Source: Candidatus Thermokryptus sp. (GTDB taxonomy: Bacteria > Bacteroidota > Ignavibacteria > Kryptoniales > Kryptoniaceae). From it: a stretch of DNA of 7,039 nt. The translations under genes and the position numbers were made by a program. The notes below the pieces were generated by a model. That model ran no database searches and was not told the origin of the DNA. It worked only from the letters and a program-made list of their open reading frames with translations. The stretch lies in contig JAPYWO010000056.1 in assembly GCA_028276305.1 (NCBI GenBank), positions 1-7,039 of the forward strand, read 5' to 3'. Positions 1 through 6,546 of the stretch are shown here, in pieces; positions within the stretch are counted from its first letter, which is position 1, and each line of letters starts with the position of its first letter.

Positions 1-44
1 CTAAGAAAAGAAGGTGCGTTTTTGGGTTTAAATATATAACAAAT

Positions 45-71
45 TAAAGTTTTTTCCAAAAATGCCGATAA
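45..71 (+). promoter_or_regulatory. Sigma-28 (FliA-type) flagellar promoter
   Basis: The sequence reads TAAAGTTT (45-52), an 11-base spacer, then GCCGATAA (64-71). This matches all 16 specified bases, with the exact spacing, of the classical enterobacterial sigma-28 consensus TAAAGTTT-N11-GCCGATAA. Transcription would be expected to begin about 7 bases downstream, near 78, giving a leader of roughly 20 bases before the chemoreceptor ATG at 99. The motif is in the right place and orientation for that gene. It implies co-expression with late flagellar and chemotaxis genes under a FliA-like sigma factor, which must be encoded elsewhere in the genome. I found no second copy in the window. Confidence 0.9.
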
Positions 72-88
72 AAATAGTAAAAAAGAGT

Positions 89-92
89 GAGG
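89..92 (+). promoter_or_regulatory. Shine-Dalgarno of the chemoreceptor gene
   Basis: GAGG lies six bases before the ATG at 99, a standard ribosome-binding distance. This decides the start: an in-frame GTG at 87 would give four extra residues, but it overlaps this ribosome-binding site and has none of its own at the right spacing. Confidence 0.75.
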
Positions 93-98
93 TGTATT

Positions 99-2201
99 AT
101 GAGTAGGAATGTAAATATATCCGCGGAGTTAAAAATCAGCGATAGAGGGCTGTCCCTTAGGCGTCAATTTTTGAACTTGACGGATAGGGACATCAAATAT
201 TTGAGAATTGCTTATAAGTGGGCTGATAAGGTGGCAGATAATATAGCAAGGGAGTTTTACGACCATCAATTTGGATTTCAAAAAACAAGGGAATTTTTTG
301 AAAATTACGCTCAACAAAAGGGAGTGACACTTGAAAAACTGAGAAGTCAACTTGAAAAAACACAAGCACAGTATTTTAGGGAAATTTTTTCAGAAGCCCT
401 GAAAGAAAGCCCATTTGGTCTTGATTATTTTAACCGTCGCCTTTTCATTGGATATGTCCACAATGTTATAAACTTACCGATGAAATGGTATGTCGGAAGT
501 TATATGCTTTATTATGACCTTGTTAAAAAGCATTTAAAGAAGGGATTTCCACTCAGACCATTTTTCAGAAAGAAACTTGAAAGGGCGATTTTAGCTATTT
601 TCAATTATGATATGCAAGCTGTCTTTGATGCATTCTTTTACGAGTTTCTCAAGAGTATAAATGTAGATGTCGCAAAAATTGAAACTGGAAGCGCTGAATA
701 TGATTACTCAGACAATTATGACAAAATCAAGCTTCTCACTGAAGAGAGAATAAAAGAAGAATTGAAACAAAAAGAAGAAAAGAGAAGATATCTTGCTGAA
801 AACTTTGAGAGGATATCAAACTACATCCAGCTTTTCTCGGAGGGTAATTTCCAGGTTGAGATCAAAGGGGATGGCGCTGGAGATGATTTTATGTCAAGCT
901 TATACGAGACACTTGAAAAGATGCGTTTAAGTTATGTTGAAATCCTTTATCAATTGAAAGATATGATAAATGTTCTTTCAAGTGCAACTGCGCAGTTAAG
1001 CTCAAGTGCAGAGGAGTTGTCTTCCGGAGCCAAGGAACAGGTTTCCCAAACTGGTGAAATTGCCTCTGCGGTTGAAGAGATGAGTAGGACAATCGTTGAA
1101 AACGCTAAAAATGCCACCTCTGTTTCTGAAATCGCTGATAAGTCTGCTAATTCCGTACAAATCGGGGTTGGCACAATAAGGGAAGTTATAAATGAGATCG
1201 CGAAAATTTCAGAACTTGTTGATGAGTCAATGAAAGTTATAATTGAACTTGGCAAGTCAAGCGAACAAATAGGCGAGATCATCTCAGTTATAAATGATAT
1301 AGCTGATCAGACGAATCTTCTAGCTTTAAACGCTGCAATTGAAGCAGCAAGGGCTGGTGAACACGGTCGCGGTTTTGCAGTCGTGGCTGACGAAGTAAGA
1401 AAACTCGCCGAGAAAACATCAAAATCAACTAAGGAAATAAAAGATATAATCAATAAACTGCAAAATATGACCTCTACGGCTGTTGAGGCGATGAAAAGAA
1501 GCAAAGACGAGACGGAAAGGGGGATAAAACTTGCAAATGAGTCCGGGAAAGCGCTGAACGAGATAATTGATTCTTTTGCAAAGTTGAAGGACATGATATC
1601 TCAAATAGCAGTTGCAAGCAACCAGCAAGCAAGCACAAGTGAGCAAATAAGCAGGAATGTTGAATTGATCGCAAAAGTCGCTGAGGAGACAGCACTCGGT
1701 GTGAATGAGATTGCGAAATCAGTTAACGACTTGAGCAAAATCTCTGAAAAACTCAATCAAATTGTCTCAAAATTTAAAATTGGGGAAGAACTCGCAAACA
1801 AATGGTATACATCAATCATCTCATCGTTAAATGAAGGCGGTAAAGATAAAGATTTAAAATTTGATATTGAAAAGGCCAAAACTTCTCATAGAATGTGGCG
1901 TAATAGATTTTTGCGATTCATTGAAGGGAAAGAAAACATCAACCCGAGCGAATTCCTCTCACATAGGGAATGTCAACTTGGGAAGTGGTATTATTCAGAA
2001 GGTATGAAAAACTTCGGTAAGGTACCGGAATTCATTGAACTTGGCAGAAAGCACGAAGAATTTCACAGGATTGGCGCACAATTGATAAAACTTGCAAATG
2101 AAGGGAAAATTGAAGAAGCAGAGAGAAAATTTCGGGAAACGGATACACTGACAAATGAGTTATTATCTCTTCTTGACAGATTAAAAATGGTGGTTGTTTA
2201 A
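99..2201 (+). CDS. Globin-coupled methyl-accepting chemotaxis receptor with C-terminal CZB zinc domain
   Basis: A 700-residue soluble receptor that probably senses oxygen through heme and signals to CheA/CheW to control flagella. Residues about 18-185 resemble the HemAT-type globin sensor: the putative proximal heme ligand is His121 ([18 protein letters not shown]), and Tyr54 and Thr88 align with the distal Tyr and Thr of HemAT (alignment by eye). Residues about 230-285 look like a HAMP unit (ending in a [12 protein letters not shown] pattern). Residues about 290-560 form the signalling coiled coil, with the canonical hairpin tip at 398-434 ([21 protein letters not shown], then [12 protein letters not shown]). 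Residues about 588-697 are a CZB domain with expected zinc ligands His597, Cys625, His652 and His656 (HRMW, CQLGKW, HEEFH). No transmembrane segment or signal peptide is visible, so it should be cytoplasmic. There is no C-terminal CheR-docking pentapeptide. Transcribed alone from a sigma-28 promoter. Ligands are inferred from family knowledge. Confidence 0.95.
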   Translation: MSRNVNISAELKISDRGLSLRRQFLNLTDRDIKYLRIAYKWADKVADNIAREFYDHQFGFQKTREFFENYAQQKGVTLEKLRSQLEKTQAQYFREIFSEALKESPFGLDYFNRRLFIGYVHNVINLPMKWYVGSYMLYYDLVKKHLKKGFPLRPFFRKKLERAILAIFNYDMQAVFDAFFYEFLKSINVDVAKIETGSAEYDYSDNYDKIKLLTEERIKEELKQKEEKRRYLAENFERISNYIQLFSEGNFQVEIKGDGAGDDFMSSLYETLEKMRLSYVEILYQLKDMINVLSSATAQLSSSAEELSSGAKEQVSQTGEIASAVEEMSRTIVENAKNATSVSEIADKSANSVQIGVGTIREVINEIAKISELVDESMKVIIELGKSSEQIGEIISVINDIADQTNLLALNAAIEAARAGEHGRGFAVVADEVRKLAEKTSKSTKEIKDIINKLQNMTSTAVEAMKRSKDETERGIKLANESGKALNEIIDSFAKLKDMISQIAVASNQQASTSEQISRNVELIAKVAEETALGVNEIAKSVNDLSKISEKLNQIVSKFKIGEELANKWYTSIISSLNEGGKDKDLKFDIEKAKTSHRMWRNRFLRFIEGKENINPSEFLSHRECQLGKWYYSEGMKNFGKVPEFIELGRKHEEFHRIGAQLIKLANEGKIEEAERKFRETDTLTNELLSLLDRLKMVVV

Positions 2202-2249
2202 ATTCACAATGATTATGACATCGCCTATGGACATTGAGTTTTAAAGTTG

Positions 2250-2281
2250 ATTGCAAATATAACGAGCTTGAATTAAATTTG
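2250..2281 (+). promoter_or_regulatory. Possible Bacteroidota-type promoter for the GT9 gene
   Basis: TAAATTTG at 2274-2281 fits the Bacteroidota -7 element TAnnTTTG, and a TTG at 2251-2253 lies 20 bases upstream, near where the -33 TTTG element belongs. The start site would be near 2286, about 15 bases before the GTG start at 2301. The region is AT-rich, so a chance match is possible. The 99-base gap after the chemoreceptor and the very different upstream promoter make an independent promoter here plausible. Confidence 0.35.
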
Positions 2282-2300
2282 ATAAAAAGCGAATTTAGAT

Positions 2301-3347
2301 GTGACAGTTTTCAAGCGAGAAGAAATTAAAAAGATACTTGTCATCAAGCTTAGAGCTATAGGCGATGTCTTACTTTCAACACCGGTTTTGAAAAATCTAA
2401 GACATAATTTTAAAGATGCGGAAATTGATTTCCTAACCGAACTGCCATCAAGGGAAATAATTGAAGGGAATCCATTCGTTGACAATTTGATAATTTTTGA
2501 CAGAGGAGATAAAAGTTTGAGTAGTTTTCTAAACCTCAGACGCAAAAAGTACGACCTCGTCATTGACCTTTTCTGTAACCCGAGGTCAGCTTTGATGACT
2601 TTTACAAGCGGGGCGAGATATAGGGTTGGCTACGCTTTTAAAGGGAGAAGTTATGCCTACAACATAAAACTTAAACCACGGAAAGAGGTCCATCACAATG
2701 TTGAATTTAACCTTGACGCATTAAGATCGCTCGGACTTGAAATAGTTGATCAAAATCCATACCTACCAATTGACGAGTCGGCGGAAAAATTCGCTGAAAA
2801 ATTTTTTGATGAAAATGACTTGGATAATAAATTAACAGTCGCTTTAATCCCAGTTGGAACTTGGGAGACGAAAAGATGGGAGCTTAAAAAATTTGCAGAG
2901 CTTGGCGATATCATAGCGAAAAATTTCAACGCTGAAATTTTAATAATTTGGGGGAATGAAAAGGAATTTGAAGAAGCAGTGACGATATCATCATTTATGA
3001 ACGCCAAGCCGATAATCCCGTCGAGAACCAGCTTAAAACAACTATCCGCTATTTTAAAAAGATGTTCATTTGCGATCGCAAATGACTCCGGTCCAATGCA
3101 CATTTCAGCTGTGGTTGGAACTCCAACGCTTGGCATCTTCGGTCCGACGAATCCATACGCGCAGGGTCCTTTCGGTGAAAAACATCTTTGGGTGAGAAAT
3201 GAAGAAATTGATTGTCTTGGATGTAATTTAACGAAATGCCCAATCGGGAATAAATGTATGACCGAATTAAAAGTTGAAACGGTTTACTCTGCCTTTTTAA
3301 AACTAGTTGAAAAGAACAAAGATAGAATTACATCAAAGCCCGGTTAA
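2301..3347 (+). CDS. Glycosyltransferase family 9 protein (ADP-heptose:LPS heptosyltransferase-like)
   Basis: A 348-residue cytoplasmic GT-B enzyme, likely transferring a sugar (in characterised relatives, heptose from ADP-heptose) onto lipopolysaccharide core or another surface glycan. Family marks are the N-terminal acceptor-side segment KLRAIGDVLLSTPVL (residues 16-30), the DLVIDL strand (85-90), the mid-protein GTWETKRW (186-193, the place of the usual GxxWxxKRW), and the donor-binding motif NDSGPMHISAVVGTPTLGIF (261-280) followed by GPTNP. Near the C-terminus four cysteines (305, 308, 313, 319) form a CxxC-x4-C-x5-C group seen in many GT9 members. Start: GTG at 2301, because the overlapping ATG at 2299 runs straight into TGA; no strong Shine-Dalgarno precedes it, as is common in Bacteroidota. 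The length is normal for the family. No other LPS genes are adjacent, so the acceptor cannot be deduced. The 3' end overlaps rpiB by 15 bases. Confidence 0.88.
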   Translation: MTVFKREEIKKILVIKLRAIGDVLLSTPVLKNLRHNFKDAEIDFLTELPSREIIEGNPFVDNLIIFDRGDKSLSSFLNLRRKKYDLVIDLFCNPRSALMTFTSGARYRVGYAFKGRSYAYNIKLKPRKEVHHNVEFNLDALRSLGLEIVDQNPYLPIDESAEKFAEKFFDENDLDNKLTVALIPVGTWETKRWELKKFAELGDIIAKNFNAEILIIWGNEKEFEEAVTISSFMNAKPIIPSRTSLKQLSAILKRCSFAIANDSGPMHISAVVGTPTLGIFGPTNPYAQGPFGEKHLWVRNEEIDCLGCNLTKCPIGNKCMTELKVETVYSAFLKLVEKNKDRITSKPG

Positions 3348-3773
3348 TTTATGAATTTTTTCAACTCTTCGTGCGTGCCTTCCACCTTCAAATTCCGTCT
3401 CAAGCCAAACCTTGACTATTTCCTTTGCGCTATCCCAAGTGATTAACCTCGCCCCAAGGGTTAGAACATTTGCATCGTTATGTTGTCTTGATAACCTCGC
3501 CTCCTCAACGGAGCAACAATTCGCTGCTCTTATCCCTTTTACCTTATTTGCAACTATTGACACCCCAACCCCAGTCCCACAGATAAAAATCCCTCTCTCA
3601 CACTCACCATTAGCAACTGCCTGAGCAGCTGGGTAAGCAAAATCGGGATAATCGGTTGAATCGGCTGAAAAAGCGCCGAAATCAACGAAATCGTGACCGA
3701 GTTCCTTTAAAAGTCCTTTCAATTTTTCCTTATATTCAAAACCGGCGTGATCGCTTGCAATCGCAATTTTCAT
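3333..3773 (-). CDS. rpiB: Ribose-5-phosphate isomerase B
   Basis: A 146-residue cytoplasmic enzyme interconverting ribose 5-phosphate and ribulose 5-phosphate in the non-oxidative pentose phosphate pathway. RpiB/LacAB hallmarks are all present: IASDHAGFEYKEKL at residues 5-18 (phosphate/substrate His9), FICGTGVGVSIVANK at 63-77 with the catalytic Cys65, RQHNDANVLTLGAR at 96-109 with His98 at the ring-opening position, and a C-terminal GGRHARRVEKI. The start is placed at the ATG giving MKIAIASDHAG. An in-frame start nine codons upstream is possible but adds a non-homologous extension (MLKLNSVSS). Only a weak GTGAG precedes the chosen start. The last 15 bases overlap the 3' end of the convergent GT9 gene. 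It lies downstream of the TPR gene on the same strand but 265 bases away, behind a repeat cluster, so it is probably transcribed separately. Confidence 0.95.
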   Translation of the reverse strand: MKIAIASDHAGFEYKEKLKGLLKELGHDFVDFGAFSADSTDYPDFAYPAAQAVANGECERGIFICGTGVGVSIVANKVKGIRAANCCSVEEARLSRQHNDANVLTLGARLITWDSAKEIVKVWLETEFEGGRHARRVEKIHKLTGL

Positions 3774-3807
3774 AGAACTCACAGAATTTAGTTTTAACAC
3801 TCATTTG

Positions 3808-3862
3808 AATTTTTACTTATCCTTATCTTATTCTTTTACCTTCCTCTTACCTTAATTTTTCC
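3808..3862. other. 55-base tract with no G on the plus strand
   Basis: The plus strand from 3808 to 3862 contains only C, T and A. It includes near-repeats such as CTTATCCTTATCTTATTC and TTTTACCTTCCTCTTACCTT. Read in the rpiB direction it is a purine-rich AAGG/GATAAG-like leader lying 35-90 bases before the rpiB ATG. It may simply be low-complexity spacer, or the rpiB promoter/leader region; I see no convincing -10/-35 pair in it. Confidence 0.5.
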
Positions 3863-3888
3863 GGTCAATGGAGAGGAAAGGGGTGTTG
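3861..3888 (+). repeat. Intergenic hairpin repeat, degenerate copy 1
   Basis: The GGAGAGG-AAAGGGGTG core here (about 3870-3885) aligns with GGAGAGG-GTCAGGGTG of the copy at 3969-4007, in the same orientation. It is preceded by CCGGTCAA where the better copy has CCACTTGC. It is the most eroded of the three copies. GGGGTG at 3880-3885 can also pair with CACCCC at 3899-3904, in the next copy. Confidence 0.4.
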
Positions 3889-3898
3889 TTAATTTTTT

Positions 3899-3937
3899 CA
3901 CCCCCACCTTTATCTTCCCCCGTCAAGTGGGAGGAAA
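3899..3937 (-). repeat. Intergenic hairpin repeat, copy 2 (inverted)
   Basis: Read on the plus strand, CACCCCCACCTTTATCTTCC then CCCGTCAAGTGGGAGGAAA aligns with the reverse complement of the copy at 3969-4007 (CACCCTGACCCTCTCCCGCAAGTGGAGAGGAGAAA reads in the same order). It has its own short hairpin: TTCC/GGAA and CCC/GGG arms (3915-3921 against 3929-3936) with one bulged A. Because it is inverted relative to copy 3, the two can also pair with each other over most of their length. Confidence 0.55.
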
Positions 3938-3968
3938 TTTTCCTTGAAAAATTTTTTACTTCTTAATT

Positions 3969-4007
3969 TCTCCTCTCCACTTGCGGGAGAGGGTCAGGGT
4001 GAGGGGT
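3969..4007 (+). repeat. Intergenic hairpin repeat, copy 3 (best preserved)
   Basis: A perfect 7-base stem, CCTCTCC (3972-3978) with GGAGAGG (3986-3992), encloses a 7-base loop and is followed by GTCAGGGTGAGGGG. This layout (CT-rich arm, CACTTGCG-like loop, GA-rich arm, then a GGGTGAGGGG tail) resembles a style of short intergenic repeat dispersed in many bacterial genomes. It lies 32 bases past the stop codon of the TPR gene. There is no T-tract directly after the hairpin on either strand, so it is not a standard intrinsic terminator, though it could still stabilise the 3' end of the TPR mRNA. Confidence 0.65.
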
Positions 4008-4038
4008 TCTGTATTCTTTTTTCACGCACGACTTCGCT

Positions 4039-5313
4039 TCAAATTTTATAAGGCACTGTTATACTCTCACCTATCCAGTCATAGCAACCACCTGTTATCG
4101 CAACCTTCCCATCTTTTATTTTTTTCTTGTTGAAGAAATAATCCTCCTGAGTCGGTACAAGTGTTTCAAGATTTTTAATCCTCTGAATCGCTTCGTTTTC
4201 AACGCTTGGGTCAATCTTCTTCGCAAGTTGATAGTATTCAACAGCAAGTTGATAGACAAGCTTATCTGTAAAATCAAGTTTCGTCCAATCCCCACCTTTT
4301 GTCGTCTTCACACATTTTGCAACCGCTGCTTCGTAAATTTGCGCTATCTCAATGTAAGGTCTCCCCCAGTTTTTATCCTTAGCCATTGCTCTTCTTGCCC
4401 AAACCCTCGCTTGTTCAAAATTATCAAGCTCACGATAACAAACAGCGATGTTTAAAATTATCTCTTTCGCATCAGGATTTATCTTCAAGGAACGGTTATA
4501 CGCATCTATTGCTTTTTTATATTCGCCCGTGCGTTGATAACAATAACCGAGACGATTCCAATATGTCTCATTGTCGGGATATTTCTTCGCCAACTTTTCA
4601 AGATAAGGTATGGCGTTACCAAAATCTTCAGCACGAATGTAAAGATTTGCGATCGTCCATATAAGCTCTGTGTTCTCAGGGTCAGATTCAAGCCGTTTCT
4701 TGCTTAATTCAATAAGCTCACCTATATCCTTTACGAGCGCTCTTAATCTATCATTTGCAGTGACATTTTGCGGATCTTTTTCAATCACTCTCCTATAAAG
4801 ATCAATCGCCCTATCTCTGTATTCCGGGTGCGCCTCCATATTCTTGATGTAAAGAACGCCAAGTCGGTCAATATAATAAAACTCCGTATTTTCAAAATCA
4901 AGCCCAATTCCTTTCTCATACGCAACTATCGCTTCACTATCTCTACCAGTATAATAATTTTCAAGCACATATCCCTTGCGAAGGTAATACTCTGAAGCTT
5001 TTTCAGGGTCATACTTTATCGCATTATCATAAATTATCAAAAGGGTGTCCGCATAAGCGGTTTTTTTGTCTTGGGGTGCATCTTCATAGTACTTCAAATA
5101 AATTTTCTCCATAGCCCTATAAAGCGTTTTAAACCTTGATGGTTGCATCTGCATGACCTTCCATCCGTAAGGCACTGCGCTGTTATAATCCCCAGTTTTA
5201 AAATACTCAAAAAACAACGACCAATTCTTCAACACCTCCATTGAATCTTGCGCTGTCCCTTGAGCGAAAACGAAACCCGAAATAAAAAACAATGCCAAAA
5301 AGATTTTTTTCAT
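4039..5313 (-). CDS. Secreted tetratricopeptide-repeat protein
   Basis: A 424-residue protein with an N-terminal signal peptide (MKKIFLALFFISGFVFA, likely cut after Ala17), so periplasmic or envelope-associated. The rest is mainly helical repeats. The clearest TPR units are at residues about 215-248 (TELIWTIANLYIRAEDFGNA), 249-282 (ETYWNRLGYCYQRTGEYKKA, ending NP) and 283-316; weaker ones lie at about 27-60, 105-140 and 144-181. TPRs bind other proteins, so it is probably a scaffold. A non-TPR tail (about 387-424, with EDYFFNKKKIKDGKVAITGG and a single Cys410 before YDWIGES) resembles, from memory, the ending of Bacteroidota TPR proteins found beside outer-membrane barrels. It starts two bases after the barrel gene stops, with its ribosome-binding site inside that gene, so the two are translationally coupled. 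The exact function is unknown. Confidence 0.85.
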   Translation of the reverse strand: MKKIFLALFFISGFVFAQGTAQDSMEVLKNWSLFFEYFKTGDYNSAVPYGWKVMQMQPSRFKTLYRAMEKIYLKYYEDAPQDKKTAYADTLLIIYDNAIKYDPEKASEYYLRKGYVLENYYTGRDSEAIVAYEKGIGLDFENTEFYYIDRLGVLYIKNMEAHPEYRDRAIDLYRRVIEKDPQNVTANDRLRALVKDIGELIELSKKRLESDPENTELIWTIANLYIRAEDFGNAIPYLEKLAKKYPDNETYWNRLGYCYQRTGEYKKAIDAYNRSLKINPDAKEIILNIAVCYRELDNFEQARVWARRAMAKDKNWGRPYIEIAQIYEAAVAKCVKTTKGGDWTKLDFTDKLVYQLAVEYYQLAKKIDPSVENEAIQRIKNLETLVPTQEDYFFNKKKIKDGKVAITGGCYDWIGESITVPYKI

Positions 5314-5315
5314 AT

Positions 5316-6539
5316 TTAATCCTCAAGCTTTTGTTTTACAAACCAAATTTCACCTGTGTTTATTCCGAATGAAATTCTCAAAACCCTATCGCTTACGACA
5401 TCAACCTTTCCTCTAAAGCCATATTCAACAGCAAGATTCAATCTCGTGTCAAAGCTTACCGGAAAACCCAAACCGATGGAAAAGAACAACTCATTTATTT
5501 TCGTCTCTTCTACTTTAAGATATGTTTCATTATAAAAAATTCCAAATCTGTAAGATGTCTTTTGAAAGAAACCCGCAGTTATTTCCCTTGATGGTAAAAC
5601 TTCAACTCCTGTGCCAACTCTTATAGCATCTTTTATCTCAGTTGGATGTTCGCCATTTATTTTAAACCTGTTCCAATTTTGATAATAAATGTCACCTGAA
5701 ACTTGAATTCTCTCCCTCAAAAAATAACTCACCCCGAAACCAGCGCGATACGGGAGGTAACCATCAAACTCGCTTATCTCAGATACCGTCGATTGAGAAA
5801 CGATTGGTAAATAATACTCAATCGTTGATGTCCCTTTCAAGGTCACAGGGCTTGAAAATGTCAAGCCGAATGTCAAGCTGTTTTTACTAACGCCGAGCCC
5901 ATAAGCAAGCCCTACAGTTAACCCAAGCCCGCTGTAATTTCTTTCCCTTTTTATCGTTGAAAAGAAAAACTCACTACTGCCAAAATTTGTCTCCCAAAAG
6001 TTTGTTATAGTGCCAAAAAAATAATCAAGCCGTGCTCCAAAACTAAACTTGTTTGAGGGTTTGAATGAAAAGCCAAAAACAAATGTTGAAATTCCTCCCT
6101 CCCCTCTATACGATTGAGAAAAATATCTATCCTGAAGTATTGAATCCTTCTTGACGATGTAATTAACACTGCTAAACGGCATAAGTCCAGTTGTAAATGT
6201 TAAGCCAAATTTTTTCCACACAGGGACCGCCATCAAGACACCGTCAAAGTTTCCGCTTGTTAAAAATGTGTTTTTAAATTTATCTTTCAAAGATGTTCCC
6301 TCATAAAGATAACCACCGGAGACCCTCACCCTTGCAATTTCACTCCAAAGAGCTGGATTGTATCTATTGATGTAAATTGGGTCAAAAAGAGCAATTCCAA
6401 GAGAGCCAAGCCCTGCTGTTTTATCAACCGTTGCAAATCTTAAAATTCCAAGCCCAAACCTTGAATAGACAGACCCACCTCCAAAAGCGAATGAAGCAAC
6501 CGAAATCAAAAGGACAAAAATTTTAAATTTTGATTTCAT
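5316..6539 (-). CDS. Outer-membrane beta-barrel protein (FadL/PorV-like style), function unknown
   Basis: A 407-residue protein with a signal peptide (residues 1 to about 20, KIFVLLISVASFAFG), then GGSVYSRFGLGILRF (21-35), a glycine-rich segment TAGLGSLGIALFDPIYINRYNPAL (41-64), and many alternating aromatic/hydrophobic strands (for example 150-174 and 203-231). It ends with strand VLRISFGINTGEIWFVKQK (386-404). The N-terminal 'YSRFGLG ... LG.LGIA ... INRYNPA' pattern is the one I associate with a Bacteroidota barrel family often annotated as an OmpP1/FadL-type transporter; the asparagine-proline segment recalls the FadL N-terminus. By inference it is a channel or assembly partner in the outer membrane, but the substrate is unknown. 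It lies seven bases downstream of the secreted DNRLRE-like gene and two bases upstream of the TPR gene, in one operon. No strong Shine-Dalgarno is seen before its ATG. Confidence 0.82.
   Translation of the reverse strand: MKSKFKIFVLLISVASFAFGGGSVYSRFGLGILRFATVDKTAGLGSLGIALFDPIYINRYNPALWSEIARVRVSGGYLYEGTSLKDKFKNTFLTSGNFDGVLMAVPVWKKFGLTFTTGLMPFSSVNYIVKKDSILQDRYFSQSYRGEGGISTFVFGFSFKPSNKFSFGARLDYFFGTITNFWETNFGSSEFFFSTIKRERNYSGLGLTVGLAYGLGVSKNSLTFGLTFSSPVTLKGTSTIEYYLPIVSQSTVSEISEFDGYLPYRAGFGVSYFLRERIQVSGDIYYQNWNRFKINGEHPTEIKDAIRVGTGVEVLPSREITAGFFQKTSYRFGIFYNETYLKVEETKINELFFSIGLGFPVSFDTRLNLAVEYGFRGKVDVVSDRVLRISFGINTGEIWFVKQKLED
5321..5324 (-). promoter_or_regulatory. Shine-Dalgarno of the TPR gene, inside the barrel gene
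   Basis: On the minus strand GAGG lies seven bases before the TPR ATG (GAGGATTAAATATG). It is made from the Glu-Asp codons just before the stop of the upstream barrel gene. It is one of the two clear ribosome-binding sites in the window. It fixes the TPR start and indicates coupled translation. Confidence 0.7.
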
Positions 6540-6546
6540 ACCCAGT

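Noticed and set aside
87..98. GTG at 87 as the start of the chemoreceptor
   Set aside because: It overlaps the GAGG ribosome-binding site that serves the ATG at 99 at ideal spacing, and the four extra residues add nothing family-like.
950..1695. Several minus-strand open frames of 70-110 codons inside the chemoreceptor gene
   Set aside because: They lie antisense to a clearly conserved signalling domain, show no family features or ribosome-binding sites, and have low-complexity composition (Ser/Ile/Ala-rich) expected from reading the coiled-coil codons backwards.
2206..2235. Possible terminator after the chemoreceptor (CAATG ... CATTG)
   Set aside because: The stem is only five base pairs with a 20-base loop and no U-tract, so it is not a credible intrinsic terminator.
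2242..2268. Second sigma-28 promoter before the GT9 gene (TAAAGTTG)
   Set aside because: The -35-like half matches 7 of 8 bases, but 11 bases later the sequence is AACGAGCT rather than GCCGATAA, so only the first half fits.
2750..3136. 128-codon minus-strand frame inside the GT9 gene
   Set aside because: It is antisense to conserved GT9 motifs, and its protein shows no recognisable domain; the plus-strand frame explains the sequence.
3774..3800. Upstream start for rpiB adding nine residues
   Set aside because: RpiB proteins begin with the MKIAIASDHAG-type strand; the extra residues have no counterpart and the codon has no better ribosome-binding site.
3935..3957. AAATTTT-CCTTGA-AAAATTT hairpin followed by Ts
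   Set aside because: The stem is all A/T and would be weak, and on the plus strand no gene is being transcribed into it; it is more likely a chance AT palindrome between the repeat copies.
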